Notes: generated by a model not told the origin, from the letters alone. Shown: positions 11,465 to 23,603, counted from the first letter of the stretch. The stretch is 64,000 nt of DNA from Moniliella sp. 'wahieum' (GCA_003971905.1 RSEE01000069.1:62001-126000); one strand, 5' to 3'. Numbers and translations are program-made.

Positions 11465-12942
11465 CCCAGGGGCTGATGCCAGGATTCGCACCGGGTAAAA
11501 TTCAATCTTCAATTTGCATCCACTTTAAACGCCGATGCCAAAGTGGCCGAGGGACGACGGGACCAGTGGCCGGTGAGGCCTGAGGGGATGTTACATCCCT
11601 GATGCGGTCATGGAGGTTGACGCGTTGACGAGGCTGGACGTTGGACGCGGCGTGGGGGACGCGGTGGAGCGGACGCGAGGGACGTGTGACATGTGAGCCG
11701 ATGTCGGCTGGCTGACGCGCTGACGGCATGGATGCAGGATGGGTGATGCGCGGGTGACCCGGTGACGCGGGCTGAGCGCTGCCATGCTGCCACGCTGCCA
11801 CGCTGACGCACCCGGCCAGCCACCAAGTCGGGATGGCAGACGGCGGACAGTGATCTGGTGCGTAGCTGGCACGAGAGCTAAGCGCTAGGGCTAAGCGCCG
11901 TGGAGTTAGTCCCAGGCAGCGTTTGTCCGTCGTGTGCGCAGCCACGCGGGGCGAGTGTTCTGCCTGCCGGGGGCAGCCGGGCTGTCTGGAGTTAAATGCC
12001 CAATGTCGCCGGCGGCCCACGCGCCTGCCGCAGCAGGGGGCCACTGTGCCCGGGTACATATTCCATTCGTGCCCGGCTCCTGCCGATATTCGGTTGGTGC
12101 TGGGCGAGTGCGCTGGACCGAGGACTGGCGGGGTGTCGGTGTGGTGGATCGGGGAGGCGGCTGTGCGCTGTGTGCTGTGTGCGGTGCGCGGAGGCGTGCG
12201 CTGGCCGGACGGGACCGGGCGCAGATAGATAGATTGGTTGATTAATTTGATTGGTTAGGGGATGGGTCAGGTAGGGAGGCAGTGGCGAGGGCTGCCAACC
12301 GATGGAGACGACGATGATCGATGTGGTCGGCGAGCCCTGTGGCCGAAGCTCAGGCTTAGGTTAGGCTCGATGGCCGATGGCCGATTCGATGGCCAGGCAG
12401 CTTGGAGCCCCATGTCCATGTTGCTCGTCCGCCGGCCCAGTCGTCGGCGTCTCAATCTCACATCTCAGCATCCCAGATTCCTCAGACACGCCGCCCTGCC
12501 TTGCCGCCGCACGTGGACACGGCAGGCCCAGCGCCCAGTCGCTACGAACAGGCTAGCGGCTCCGTAGCCACTGCTAGTCGCCCGCACTCAGCCAGAGCGC
12601 TGAGGCTCAGCACCTCAGCGTCACTCGCGTCACGCGTCACTAGCGTCACTCGACTTGACTGGTCCAGTCCAAGTGAGTCCGGCCGCACGCCGCAGGCTCC
12701 TGCCGCCTCTCGCCGGCCCCCGCCGACCCCTGTGACGCAGTATGCGTGACGCGTGACGTTTGAATACTGTCGTGTCACTCACTGCCTTTCTTCGGACTAC
12801 ATAACTTAGCCAGCTCATCAGCAGCACTTGCCATCCGAAGCTACCGGCTACCCCTCTTCTTCCCACCACCACCACTGCCACCACCGCTACCACACCACAT
12901 ACCCTTTGCCCTCGCCTTCCCTTCCCCCCTCGGCACCGCACC

Positions 12943-13953
12943 ATGAGCACGCTCGACAACTCCTCCTACGGCGACGCAGCCTACCGCAGCGCCCAATTCA
13001 ACTACACCGTCACCTGGGGTACCCTTGGTTTCTTGGCGGGTGGAGCGGGCTTGGGGTACCCTATTGTCCGGCTCGCCTCGCGTCGCTGGCCGTCGGTCGC
13101 CCGCGCCCACCCTAGTGTCAAGTTCTCCTTTGTGCTTTCTTCGGCGTGTGCATTGGGCATGATTGCGGCCGACAAGGCCGGCTTGCGCTTTGACCGCCAA
13201 AACCGCACCGACTTTATCGCGCTCCAGCAAGGCGAGACGGCCGAGGACCGGATTTGGAACTCGCTCACGCCATCCCAAAAGGCGCTCACCTTTATCAAGG
13301 ACAACAAGGTTCCTGTCGCACTGGGAGGGTACGTTGTTGCATCCTGTTGTTCGGTTCTGGTTCTCTTGGGTAGCCTACCACCTGCGTACACTTTGTACTG
13401 ACTGTCTGTGTGTCTGTTTGCCTATCTGCCTTCCTGACTGTCTGTCTGCCTGTCTGCTGCCTACCCTCTCCCCTGGGATCGATCTGCGCTCGGCTGCTTT
13501 GTAGGTTGGCCACGTCGATCGGGAGTGTGCTTGCCTACCTCCAAACCACGCCGATGACAGGGCCGCAGAAAGTGGTGGAAGCGCGTGTATGGGGCCAGGG
13601 GCTGACCATCCTCACTATCCTCGCCATGCCGGCTTGAGCACCATCCCCACCCCCGGCGACGAAATCAAGAAGCTGCACGAGAGCGACAACCAACACTCGT
13701 GGATGGACACGCTGGAAGCGTCCCAACCACCTCAAGGCGGTGCTCGAAGCAAAGAGAGTGATCGGTTCGGTCAGTGCACTCTCTGGCGAGCAAAATGGCT
13801 ATTTTTTACCTGGTCGTGGAGGATGCAGAGCGGGGCGTGCGGGATTGTGCCCGATGGAACAGGGTCCATCAGATGATGCGCAACGTTCCACACCTGTCCT
13901 CGTCCTGGCATTGGCCCGACCTACTATCCCTGCCGATCTACTATCCCCTGTAA
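12943..13953 (+). CDS. RCF2: Respiratory supercomplex factor 2-like (HIG1 domain)
   Basis: Rcf2-type proteins sit in the mitochondrial inner membrane and help assemble or tune the cytochrome bc1-oxidase supercomplex. Exon 1 (12943-13328) starts MSTLDNSSYGDAAYRSAQFN. It holds two hydrophobic stretches (about residues 25-45; FVLSSACALGMIAADKAG) and ends TFIKDNKVPVALGG. The intron 13329-13504 (GTACGT...TGTAG) joins in frame to LATSIGSVLAYLQTTPM. Together these make the HIG1 core, with its second membrane helix continuing to VWGQGLTILTILAMPA. The frame then shifts, and LSTIPTPGDEIKKLHESDNQ follows. After about 13715 the frame is unsettled. I took the stop at 13951-13953, but a nearer end is possible. 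Length would be about 230-280 residues, near the family norm. Confidence 0.75.
13329..13504 (+). other. Intron of the RCF2-like gene
   Basis: GTACGT donor and TTTGTAG acceptor, 176 nt, splitting the HIG1 domain between VALGG and LATSIG. The interior is rich in CTGTCTG/TGCC words. Confidence 0.75.
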
Positions 13954-14909
13954 GCTTTCGCGCACTCCGAATCGGATGATTGCAACGACATTGTGGTTCT
14001 CGTCGATAGGTGCTGTTTGGTGCATCCATGGAGGGGGCTTGGCTGCGGCGGCCATGGGCCGTTTGTAGGGATAGGGGGAAGGAGGCGAGGAGGGCGGGAT
14101 GGGACGCAGTGGAAACAGAACAGGAACACATTGCCCAAGGCGCGTCGAGCCAGGCGTGGGGGGGGGGGAAGGCTGCGCAGGAAGATGGGCCCCCTGTGCG
14201 CCTGGGATGGATGCTGCTGCTGGCACTGTGGGTCCCATCGAGGCGGCGAGGATCGAGGAGCACGCCGATCAAGCTTCAAGTTGAAGTTTCAAAGGTGCCC
14301 AGCTTAAGCCAGCGGGAAGGAGGGGCAACCTAGCACGCACACACGGGCTAGGGTTGCGGGTGGGGGGCGTGGGCGGGGCGAGTGGCGAGAAGCCAGCGGA
14401 GAGCAGGGTTAGAGTTAGATCGCAGCGGCCAAGTGCCACGAGTGAGCTGGACTGGTGATGTGCCGCGCACCCTGGCGGCGGGGCAGGGCAAGCGGGCAGT
14501 GTGTGCGGCCCAACCGGGTATTGGCGGGGGCTGCCGGTGACCGGTGAGGTGCTGGGCACGGGGCGCTGGGCAGGCATGCGGCACGCGGCCAGTGTGTGGC
14601 TGCTGCGGGTGTCTCTGCGCTGCTTTTTCTGCGTCGCTGTTTCTTCCAGGCAGCCACGCCCGTCTGCTCGTCTCTTCCCCCCACCACCCCTTCCCGCCCC
14701 CTCCCCCTCTCCCCGCCTCTCCTCGGCCGGCCCTCAGAGCCCGCCCTGCCGCACGGCCCCCGCCCCCCTTCGCCCACCATTCCCTCCGAAGAACTAATAG
14801 CTTCGCCCCGCTGGGTCGCACGCTGTGCTCCCAAGCCCCACCCGCGTCCGCCTCCCTAGCACCGCCCGCTCCGTTTTTGAATTTTCCCTCCCCCTCCCCC
14901 CTTCGCCCC
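13954..14909. other. Intergenic spacer, ODC 5' region
   Basis: No gene supported. GC-rich; C/T-dominated on the + strand from about 14640 to 14905, as expected of a long pyrimidine-rich leader in front of the ODC start. ORFs on the - strand across it are Pro/Arg/Gly low-complexity products of that bias. Confidence 0.5.
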
Positions 14910-16554
14910 ATGGCTTCCCACACCCCTGCCCCCGCCCCGCGCGCGCCGCGACTGTGACGGCCGAGCAGGCCGCTCGCGCTGCCCTCAAGGCAGCCTCTCT
15001 CGATTGTCACCTCCCCTCTCGCCCGGCTCCTCTTCCCAAGAAGCCCATTGACCCGGCCGTGGCAGCCCGGGTGCAGGCCAAGCTCGATGCGCTGGCACTG
15101 GACGAGCCCGTTGCCGCGTCTCCGCTTCCCTCGCTCCAGCCGCTCTACGGTGCGGATCCGACCATGAGCAAGCCCATCTACCCTGGCACCGTCGCTGCCA
15201 ATCTGGCCGCGGTCTTGAATGGGATCGACGTGGATGAGTGCGATGTGGATGGCGAAAATGCGTTTTTCGTTGCGGACCTGTCTGTTGTGCACCAACAGCA
15301 CACGCGTTGGCTCACCGAGCTGCCCCGCATCACTCCCTTTTACGCTGTCAAATGCAATCCCGACCCGTACATGCTGCGCCTGCTCGCTGGCCTGGGCACC
15401 GGGTTTGATTGTCGTCGAATGCGGAAATTCGTCGGTGCTCAACCTGGGCGTGGCACCGGAACGCATTGTGTATGCCAACCGTGCAAGGCGCGCATCCTTT
15501 GTTCGTCAAGCCAAGCGGCAGCACGTGGAGTTGGCCACATTTGACAATGCGACGAATTGGGACAGATGGCTCGGTTCCACCCGACGTGCAAACTCGTCGT
15601 TCGCATTCTCGCCGATACAGTCGCAGCGTTATGCCAGCTCGGGCTCAAGTTTGGTGCTCCGGTAGGTGCGGTGCCCGGGTTGTTGGCCAAGGCGAAAGCG
15701 CTCAACCTGTCGGTTGTTGGCGTGAGCTTCCAGTGGGAGCGGTGCTTTGACCGCTCGCGTTCCGCGATGCGATTGCGCGTGCCCGCCTCGGCGTTCGATA
15801 TGGGTGACCAGGCTGGTTACACTTTTGACCTGTTGGATGTAGGTGGCGGATTTGAACCGCCTACGTTTGCTGCCACGGCCGCCGTGTTGCGCGAGGCGAT
15901 TGACGATTACTTCCCTCGTCGATCTACTCGTCTTCGTATTTCTACGACGGTGCGCGTCCACTTCGGATCATTGCCGAGCCAGGTCGGTTCTACGCCGCGT
16001 CCGCTTCACTTTGGCGGCGAACATTATTGCTCGTGGACGGTGCGTCGGACGCGCCTGTGCCCGAGACCGAAGAAGACTCGTCTTCGCACGGCCACGACCA
16101 CGACGGTACCGGTTCCTCTGCCACGACGGTCGCGGAGGAGACGGCAGCGACACCGCGTGATGCTGTACCAGAACGACGGGGTGTATGGTGCGTTCAACTG
16201 CATCATGTTTGATCACCAAGAGGTGGAACCCAAGGTGCTTACGTTGCAACGGAAATTTGTGTACCCTGCTGAGCGTGCGAGCGAGGTGACGCGTCGGGGG
16301 ACCTAGTTCCGTGTTCCGTCTGGGGTCCGACGTGCGACTCGATCGACTGTGTGGCACGGGCGGCTCTGTTGCCCGCTGGGCCCGGTGGGCTGGAAGTAGG
16401 CGATTGGTTGGGCTATGAGCAAATGGGCGCATACACCCTCTGTGCCGCCTCGGCATTCAATGGCATTCCTACCGCTTCGGTGCGGTACTGCCTCGGTGCG
16501 GAAGGTGAACACGCAACTGCCGTTCGGTCCGTGCTACAACTTGACTCGGCCTAG
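14910..16554 (+). CDS. SPE1: Ornithine decarboxylase
   Basis: Converts ornithine to putrescine, the first committed step of polyamine synthesis, as a cytosolic PLP homodimer. The start MASHTPAPAP is at 14910. Family motifs in order: FYAVKCNPDPYMLRLLAGLG (the Lys that binds PLP), GFDC, NAEI, NLGVAPERIVYAN, LATFDN, KLVVRIL, LKFGAP, LNLSVVGVSF, TFDLLDVGGGF, an acidic/His-rich insert at about 16030-16110, VMLYQNDGVYGAFNCIMFDH, and the catalytic-Cys motif WGPTCDSIDC at 16321. It ends GDWLGYEQMGAYTLCAASAF and the stop at 16554. Every catalytic block is present, yet at least eight single-base frame changes separate them, three within about 100 bp near 15410-15540. Selection has clearly preserved the residues, so I read these as indel errors or very recent damage. 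The relation to the amine oxidase at position 1 (polyamine catabolism) may be coincidental. Confidence 0.85.
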
Positions 16555-17164
16555 GCCCCGTCCACCTTGTTGGTCTTAAACTGGTTCCTGTGCGGCGCCG
16601 TGTCGGAGTCCCACACGAATGAGGACCCGGCATGAAAAGTGCCTGCAATTCATTAATGTTGGTTCGGAACGAGCGATTGTGCGCCGAAAAGTGGAGGGGC
16701 GGGGTGGTAGAGAGACATGCAGCTACTTCGGGGAAAATCGAGAGTTGAGAGCGGATTGCAATGTTACTAGCTGCTATCCTTGGGCTCAGCGCTCACAGCC
16801 GACTGGTATCGCAGTACCCTCTTCCTTGCCAAACTGCGGAGCCACCCAGAAAGAAAAAGAAAAAAAAGTCGTATCAACCGTTTCTGCTTTAGCAAGCCCG
16901 CATCGGAAAAGGCGACAAACTGCATGACCGGTTCGGCGTCTAACCCCACCCATAAGCAGAACCTCTCGTAGCGTAGCCTTCACCGCATGCACTCACCGTC
17001 CCATCACCGTTGAGGCCACCGTTCACCGTGTTCACCCTGTTCACTCCCATGTCCCATGCAAAACCGCGTCTGGAGTGCGGTGCGTGGTGCGCGTCACATG
17101 CCCACCGGCTCCTCTGACCCAGCTCGCCTACTCTGCATACCCGCAACAGTGCAACAGTCACAAG
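16555..17164. other. Intergenic spacer between ODC and tRNA
   Basis: Nothing gene-like. ODC 3' flank, an A-rich stretch at 16850-16870, and short ATG-rich and GTTCACC-rich words just ahead of the tRNA (16985-17050). Confidence 0.5.
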
Positions 17165-17273
17165 GGAGGCATAGCCTAGTGGTCTATGGCATCGTATTCA
17201 AGTCATTAAGCGACTTCCGCTTAAGAGTGGATGGGAACTGCGACATTCGTGGGTTCGAGTCCCACTGCCTTCA
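17165..17273 (+). tRNA. tRNA, predicted Leu (CAA), with a 35-nt intron
   Basis: Acceptor GGAGGCA pairs with TGCCTTC (one G-T). The D-arm GCC/GGC encloses AGTGGTCTA, the D-loop typical of leucine tRNAs. Anticodon stem TCGTA (17192-17196) pairs with TGCGA (17239-17243). T-arm GTGGG-TTCGAGT-CCCAC, discriminator A. With T33 at 17198 the anticodon is CAA (17199-17201). An intron of 35 nt (17203-17237) fits the canonical site after base 37. It holds a 7-bp hairpin (TTAAGCG/CGCTTAA), and its GACTT can pair with AAGTC at the anticodon side. One oddity is that the variable region between TGCGA and the T-stem is only 5 nt (CATTC), whereas leucine tRNAs carry a long arm. Identity is therefore less certain than the presence of a tRNA. 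Confidence 0.75.
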
Positions 17274-17274
17274 C

Positions 17275-17287
17275 TTTTTCTTTTTTT
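17275..17287 (+). terminator. RNA polymerase III terminator of the tRNA
   Basis: T5 at 17275-17279 followed after one C by T7 at 17281-17287, directly downstream of the mature 3' end. Confidence 0.8.
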
Positions 17288-17533
17288 CCATCGGGGGTTT
17301 CAAAAGTTAGTATGGTACTGGGACTGGAGGAGCCCGGTTCCCCCACCCCGCCCCCCCTCCTTGGCCCCGCTGCCCGAACTGACCAAACACGCTGAGCGTT
17401 GAGCCGAACTTTGAGCCATGAAGCGGGCGGACTGCGATCGTCGTCGCGTCGTGCGGTTCGAATATCCCCCTCTGTCTATATGTAGCTTCAAGCTCCATGC
17501 AAGCGCTTCATGGAGGTTGTATTGTTGCTCACC

Positions 17534-17568
17534 ATTCCCCATTCCCCATTCCCCATTCCCCATTGCCC
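17534..17568. repeat. ATTCCCC heptamer array
   Basis: Four perfect ATTCCCC units, then the variant ATTGCCC and a degenerate sixth copy. Confidence 0.85.
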
Positions 17569-18100
17569 ATTTTCCCATCCCCTGTTCACGTGGACATGGA
17601 TCGACCATCTGGGCATCTGAGCGTTCCGTGCTGGACGACGTGCAGTGAGATCAGTGCAGCTTCTACAACAGGCTGAGTTGAGATTGGACAGACCAAGAAG
17701 GCTCTTTCAACACACAAGATATATCCCAAGACGAGAGCAGATAAAAAAGAAGAAAAAGGAAACGAACTCCTCCCCTCTCATTCTCATACGGGCTTCTCCC
17801 CCCATATGGGCTCCCCCTCATGTGGGCTCCTCCCCCAAACCTTTCTACGTTATCCGTCGTACGGCATGGCTGCACCACATGATGCCTCGTCACGCATCAA
17901 CTCCAACGCTCAAAATCTCATACTAAACGAACCGAGGGGAAAAGCACATGTGGGACATGTGGGCGAGACAGGTGGGAGCGACGGGGAAACAAAAGAAGGC
18001 GAGAGGGTTGAACGTTGAGGCCGGGGTTAAGGTCAACAGAGAGGAAAGAGGAGAGAGAAGATAGGAAGAGAAGGGAGAGAGGAAGAGAGAGGGGAGGAGA

Positions 18101-18135
18101 GGAGAGAGGAGAGAGGAGAGAGGAGAGAGGAGAGA
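18101..18135. repeat. GGAGAGA heptamer array, 5 copies
   Basis: Five perfect heptamers inside a longer GA-rich tract (about 18040-18136). Confidence 0.85.
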
Positions 18136-18326
18136 GGCCCCCAGCTAGGTGCAGGTATAGGTATAAGTGCAAGTGCATATTAAAAGGGCCAGAAGTCAAC
18201 CCGTCCCAATCCCGAGGGCCGTTCGCTTCCTCGCACAAGAAGCCTCTGTGGCTCCGGCTTGGACTCTGTCTCTTGCTCTGGCTCTGGCTTGGCTCATTTT
18301 TTTGCACTGCACGAAATGGGAGGTAC

Positions 18327-18347
18327 CACTTGCCACTTGCCACTTGC
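18327..18347. repeat. CACTTGC heptamer array, 3 copies
   Basis: Three perfect consecutive heptamers; a TCATGCC doublet (also 7 bp) follows about 20 bp downstream. Confidence 0.8.
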
Positions 18348-19157
18348 CGCGTTCCATCTCACATCTCATGCCTCATGCCTCACACGAACAACGGGAGGGG
18401 GGAAATTTTGTTGGTCTGGCCCTGTCTGACCGGGTGACCTCAGATCAACGATCCAACCCCAGAGCCTCAGAACCCGAAACCCCGAAGCCGAACCCGACCC
18501 AGAACCGCAGGAGCCAACGGCGCCTTGAATGTCAAGAAAAATGGAGCAAGGTTGGGTCGAGAGACTAAGCGCGACAGAGAGGGACGAGGGGGGGTGTCAT
18601 GGGGGCTGGATGGGCACGGGGTGAGAGGGGATCAATGCGACCAGTGGAAATGGTGAGAAGGGTGAAAATGGTGCGAACGAAGGGAAGTGTGAGAAGGCAG
18701 AGAACGGAGTAGAGGGAAAGAACGCAGAGAAATGAAATGAGAGGAGGGGAGAGACGATGCAGGACGATGCGAAGGGGGGCGAGAGGCAAAAAAAGGAACG
18801 GGTTGAGTTCAACGTTAAACGTTCGCGCGCAACAGTCACAATGTCACATGTCACAAGAGGAAATCTATAGAGGAACAACGAACGTTCGAGCTGTAGCTTT
18901 CCTCGGTCCATAAAATGTGCAGGGGGAAGAGAAAGGGAGGCAGGGGGGAAAGGGGCGGGGGGAACAGCAAAGATCGAAGGCAGAGGGGGGGGAAAGGAGG
19001 GGAGTGGGAGGGGGGGGTACGGATACATGACCAGTGGAAGCAGGTTTTAGGTTCGACAAGGAGACGGTGGAGGCAAGGAAGGGGGAGGGGACAAACAAGA
19101 GAAAAGCAAGACAAACCGTTGAAAGGGAAATCAAGGTTCGACGTTCAAGGTTTTAAC

Positions 19158-19199
19158 GTGTAAGGTGTAGCGTGTAAGGTGTAGCGTGTAAGGTGTAAG
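19158..19199. repeat. GTGTAAG/GTGTAGC alternating heptamer array
   Basis: Six heptamers, alternating GTGTAAG and GTGTAGC and ending with two GTGTAAG. It abuts the chitin synthase stop codon. Confidence 0.85.
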
Positions 19200-19201
19200 G
19201 T

Positions 19202-22200
19202 TCAAGGCCCTGTAGGCCGATGGATACGGTGCACGTTCCGGAGTGTCTGGGAGGAGGATCCGACGGGACCTTCGTCCACTAAGGACACGCCGCGCGCAAT
19301 GCTCGGTTCGGGCGAGATGCCTGGGGCACGAAGCGACTCGTGTGCCACGGACCAAGGCACGTCGTGCGAAGCAGACGAACTAGCCAGGGGCGAAGGTGTT
19401 CGGGTAGCTGGCGAAGCGTCGCGCACACGGGGCACGGTGATGCTGCCCTGTGCGGCTGGGGCCGGCGCACCAGGTGGCCGGTTGGCCGCATCGGGCGCCA
19501 AGGGCGCTGGCAGTTCCAGTAGCGGCACCGTGTCGAGCCGTTGGCGCGCCGAGGGCAAAGGCAACGTAGTGGGCGAGTCGGTGCCGAGAGCGGTAGCGGT
19601 AGGTCGGGAAGAAGGGTAAGACGATTCGCTGGATTCGGCACTGTACCTGCGTGACGGGGTGTGGGTATGGTCGTCGGTGGAAGCCATGTGAACCACATCG
19701 TACGCGCTGTCTTGACTGTCCAACCCGGACCCGGTACGTTGGCGCCGGTCCCGCTCAAAGTCGGCCCAGCGTTTCATAACAATGTGACTAGGGTCAAAGG
19801 AGCCTTCGGCGCCCGAATGGTCGCCTCCGCCTTTGCCTCGCCTTGGATGACACGCGTGGCGCCCCATGAAAAGTCGTCAAAGTGCCAGAAGGAGTAGGTG
19901 GGCAGAATCAAGTTCCACACGGGCAGCGACAAAAGGTAGATGCCCATCCACCCCACGTACGACCATTTGCGCGACGTGACCACGATCAGCACACCGGGCA
20001 AACCAAGCACGATGGCAAGCAGAACAAGTGGAATGACCGGAATCGGGCCACCGGTAATACCATTCTTGATGGCAATCCCCACCACATAAAAGGTGAAGGC
20101 CAACGCGGCGGGCAAGACCAGTGTACCAACCAGTTCCATCGCAATCATAAAGCGCATACTCAGACAAAACACACCACACAGCTCGTTGACCAGCACCAGC
20201 TCAAACAGGTTGTGCACCGTCGAGTTGATCCACCGCCGGCGCTGGGACAAAGCACCTTGAACGTGTCGGGCACGATGGTCTTGCAGACAGCTTGGGGCAC
20301 AAACATCATCTTACGCTTGGGGAACGTGCTGAGCATGAGCGTGGTTAGGTACCGATCCTCTCCGAGCAACAAAAGGTTCTTCTTGTGGAGCGTGTCCACC
20401 ACATTCTCTGAATAGTGCTCGACAATGTCGGGGTTGGCAAGGATCGGGACCCAGTATCCGTTTGGCCCCTTGGGAGCCTTGATGCGGTAGGCGCTGAAGC
20501 ACCCAGGCAAACATGTTACGCCACCAAAGCACGCCTCGCATGCCTTTTGCGAGTGATGCGAAATGTAGTACTCAAACACTAACCAGAAACGGGACGTCAG
20601 CAGGCAAGAAGAGAGGGAAAAAAGAGGGGGGGAGGGGGAGGGGGTAAGAAAGGGGTCGGGAGGTCGAACGAACCTTGAATCATAGTTACCCACGAGTCGG
20701 ATTTGTTAGCAATCTTGGTCTCTCCACACAGACCCATGATTTCGGATCCTCAACCATGCACGACACCATACGAGAAAGCGCGTCGGGGAACACCTTGGTA
20801 TCGGCATCGACCATGAGGATGATTTCGAACTTGTCTGGCGGGACGCCCGTGACGCGCCAAATGGCATTAAAGAACTCGTATTCAAACACCGTCATCCGCT
20901 CGTCAAACATGATCTTTTGTAGGAAGGCCATGAGCATCACTTGACTGTCACGCTTGCCACGGTTGCCAGGTTTGGCCGAATCGGCCTCGAGCGGCGAACC
21001 GCACTTGGCAACGAGAATCATGGGGACACGTTGTTGCTTGCCCCGCTCGACGGTTGAGTTGTCATAGTCATAGAAACCAGCATACACCTTGGCCATGTTG
21101 TGCCGCTTGTAGCCATCGGCGATGGCCACATACGAATGGCCTTCCACGTCCTCGGCAGGAACAATCAGGTCCTTCATCATGCTCAAGCAAATGTCGGGCG
21201 TCGACATGTCCGATCCATCTCCCTTGACAATCCCGTCGGCAATGACCAGGATGAATTTGTGGCTGTTGGGGTAGTCGGTCGTGGCGAGCGAATCGAGTGT
21301 GGTACGCAGACCTTCGAACGATTCGGTCGGAATAGGCAGTAACGAGACAGATGGAGTGTGCGAGGGGGAAGCCAAACGGCATAAAGTCCGCCGCCGGTTG
21401 GGGGCACCACATTGATCAACGGGAAGGGCACTGGGACACGGCGGACGACGTGCCCGATTGGGGCAGTGCCATTGTGAATCGACAAAGGAGGAATGGCCGA
21501 GCCCCATTGCCCTACACGCGGCAAAGAAGGCGAAGCAGGGGTGGAAAACTTGCCGGACAACTTCTCGTTGGCCAAAGTGTTTGGAGCGAAGCCTTGGTGG
21601 CATTGGCGTGGCTGAAACGCGAGGAAGAAGGAAGGAAAGTACGCTTGTTCATCCCACCTTTCTTGGCATTGGGACGGTACCGGGCCGGGGGCGGGCTTGT
21701 AAATGTCGGACGACCAGGCCTCAATCTCATCCCTTCGTCTTTCGCTGCTCGGCCGTCTCCTTCTTTCCGTATTGTCCCAAACGCCAGGAGAGGCACCAGC
21801 CAAAGATGACCGCCATAAAGAAGCGGGCAAGGACAACACCACCAAGTAAAAACACAAGTGACAGGTACAGTTCCACCTCGGATGCCACGCACCCAATCGT
21901 TCTCGAGTCAATTTGGCCCACCCCAATGATATGTTGGAGGCAGTCCAACTCTTTGCTCACGCCCAACTTGAACGCCGTAGAAGATACGCCTGGCCACAGG
22001 AAGCATTGCGCTTCATGATCTGGTCAAAAAGGGTGGGTAGTTGAGGTTTACCCGATCGAGCAGCTGCAACCGATCAAAGTCCAGTACCGTGTTCTTCCAT
22101 ACGCCAGGGGCGCGTCGGGTTGGAGATGTTTTGCCAGGTGTAATAGACATTCCCTGGAAGTGGAAGCCGAGGGAGGACTTGGCGTGGGTGTGGAGCGTTT

Positions 22201-23603
22201 TCGCAAAGTCGTCCCGGACCGACTGGGGGTGGCACATCGAGGTCGCGTTGGTTCCGCTGTAGAATACCGCGGACGAGTTTTGATTGAGAATGGAGCAGGG
22301 AAAGTAATTGGCGGGTCCACCAGAAGCGGATTTAGGGGCAATGCTGTCTTTCTTGAGGGTAAGGAGGTTGGAACACTTGCCATCGACTTTTTGGAACAAC
22401 AATGAAATGTCACGGGCGCCCGAAAGCCAAGGGTCCGAATAGGTGGGTTGGTGTGGTTAAACATAGTGTTGGCGCCAAAGGGACCGACTTGAGGGTGGAA
22501 AAAGTCGTTCAAGTCCACCTCGTTGCCATAGAAAATGCTCGAGCCGGCATCGACGGTGCCCGCCACGTATCGGTTGGCTGGGTGGCCACAGACGGTTTGG
22601 GTAAATCCAAAGTCAAGTACCCGACAAAGGTCATACACACCAATACCACGCTCACCAAGCCCATCTTTTCTCGCCATGCACGCTGCTGCTCGGGCGTCTT
22701 GATGCCGCACATGCGCATAAAGCTCGGCGGCACACACACTGTCAGACCGTAGCAGTACATCATCCACAGGTCCACCGGTCCAGGTGCGAGGCTGCTGGGC
22801 TTGAACTCGCCTAGGTCGGGGGGACTTCCATCTTGTCTTTGTTCACATTGGCGTCGGGCTGGTGGCGACGAATGGAGACACCGCGCTTCAGCACATTGAT
22901 GGCCGTCTCGAGCTGGTCATCGTCGCGGCCAAGATGGATTTGCCGCGGCGGAGGCCGGTCGCGCCACCAGGGCCGCGGCCCAGTCCGCCGGGAGGCAGGT
23001 TGTAGGCATTGGGCGCACCGGGCATGCCGGGGCGCAGGCCGAGCCACTGAGTCCGCCGCCGGGGCCGGCGGTGTTGCCCAGGTGGCCGCCCTCGGGGAGG
23101 GCGCCGTGCTGGGGCAAGTGGCCCGTGTTGGAGGCGCCGACCTGTACGGTGGAGGCGGCCTCCATCTGGGCGGCATGGTTGCGGTAGTACCACTGGCGAT
23201 GGCTGGGGTCCATGCGCTCGCGGTCGGGGCGAACAAGGGAGCGCTTGCGCTTGAACTCGGGGTTGGGGCGGGCAGCACTGAAGCCCTGCTCGAGGTCGTA
23301 GCGGAAAGGATCGAGGGTGGCGCTGGAGCTGGCCATGGGGGGCGAGGTGAGGACAGGCACCTGCTCGTAGCCGCTGCCAGAGGGGAGGGGGGCGAGGCCA
23401 AAGCTGTCCTTGCTGATGTTGTCGGCGAGGGCAGCATGGCTGAGGCCGAGGTGGGCGGGCTCTGGAAGGAGACGCGGGGGCGGCGGTGGGGGCGGGGGGG
23501 GGGGAGAGCGGGGATGGGGTGGGGCTGGGGAGGGGGAGGCGCGGCGAGGCGTGGCCCGGGTAGGCGGGGGCGGCGCCCGAGGGAGGGGGGGGCTGGTGCT
23601 CAT
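19202..23603 (-). CDS. CHS3: Class IV (Chs3-type) chitin synthase
   Basis: Plasma-membrane family 2 glycosyltransferase that polymerises GlcNAc from UDP-GlcNAc into cell-wall chitin. The start [12 protein letters not shown] (23603) is followed by a Pro-rich cytosolic region. Class IV N-terminal signatures come next: [20 protein letters not shown] (about 23240), then [15 protein letters not shown] and the first membrane block ([34 protein letters not shown], about 22740-22600). The catalytic half carries [17 protein letters not shown] (about 21260), [17 protein letters not shown] (about 20790), [20 protein letters not shown] (about 20350) and [19 protein letters not shown] (about 20240). Then come several TM helices, the [20 protein letters not shown] end and the tail [20 protein letters not shown]. 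An intron lies at about 20672-20582. Frames shift repeatedly outside it, mostly in the N-terminal half. Residues required for catalysis are all present. Confidence 0.9.

Larger units (their letters stand above)
10931..12942. other. Gene-poor spacer with palindromic words
   Basis: No supported gene. It contains a diverged direct repeat of about 80 bp (10855-10930 and 11023-11100), a cluster of CTGAGT/ACTCAG palindromes (11278-11345), an AAGCTTG array (11438-11464), an octamer run GCTGCCAC at about 11785-11808 and CGTCAC-rich irregular repeats at about 12600-12660. The last 150 bases are a CCACCA-rich leader ahead of the RCF2-like start. Confidence 0.55.
17288..19201. other. Long spacer with purine-strand bias and heptamer arrays
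   Basis: No gene supported. The + strand is strongly purine-biased at about 18000-18140 and again at about 18560-19100, so the - strand, read as 3' flank of the chitin synthase, is pyrimidine-rich there. Four period-7 arrays lie inside (17534, 18101, 18327, 19158). A GTTCAACGTTAAACGTT word at about 18807 recurs at 28687. Confidence 0.5.

Noticed and set aside
14348-15478. - strand frame of 376 residues overlapping ODC
   Set aside because: Antisense to conserved ODC motifs and their GC-rich leader; no similarity to a known family.
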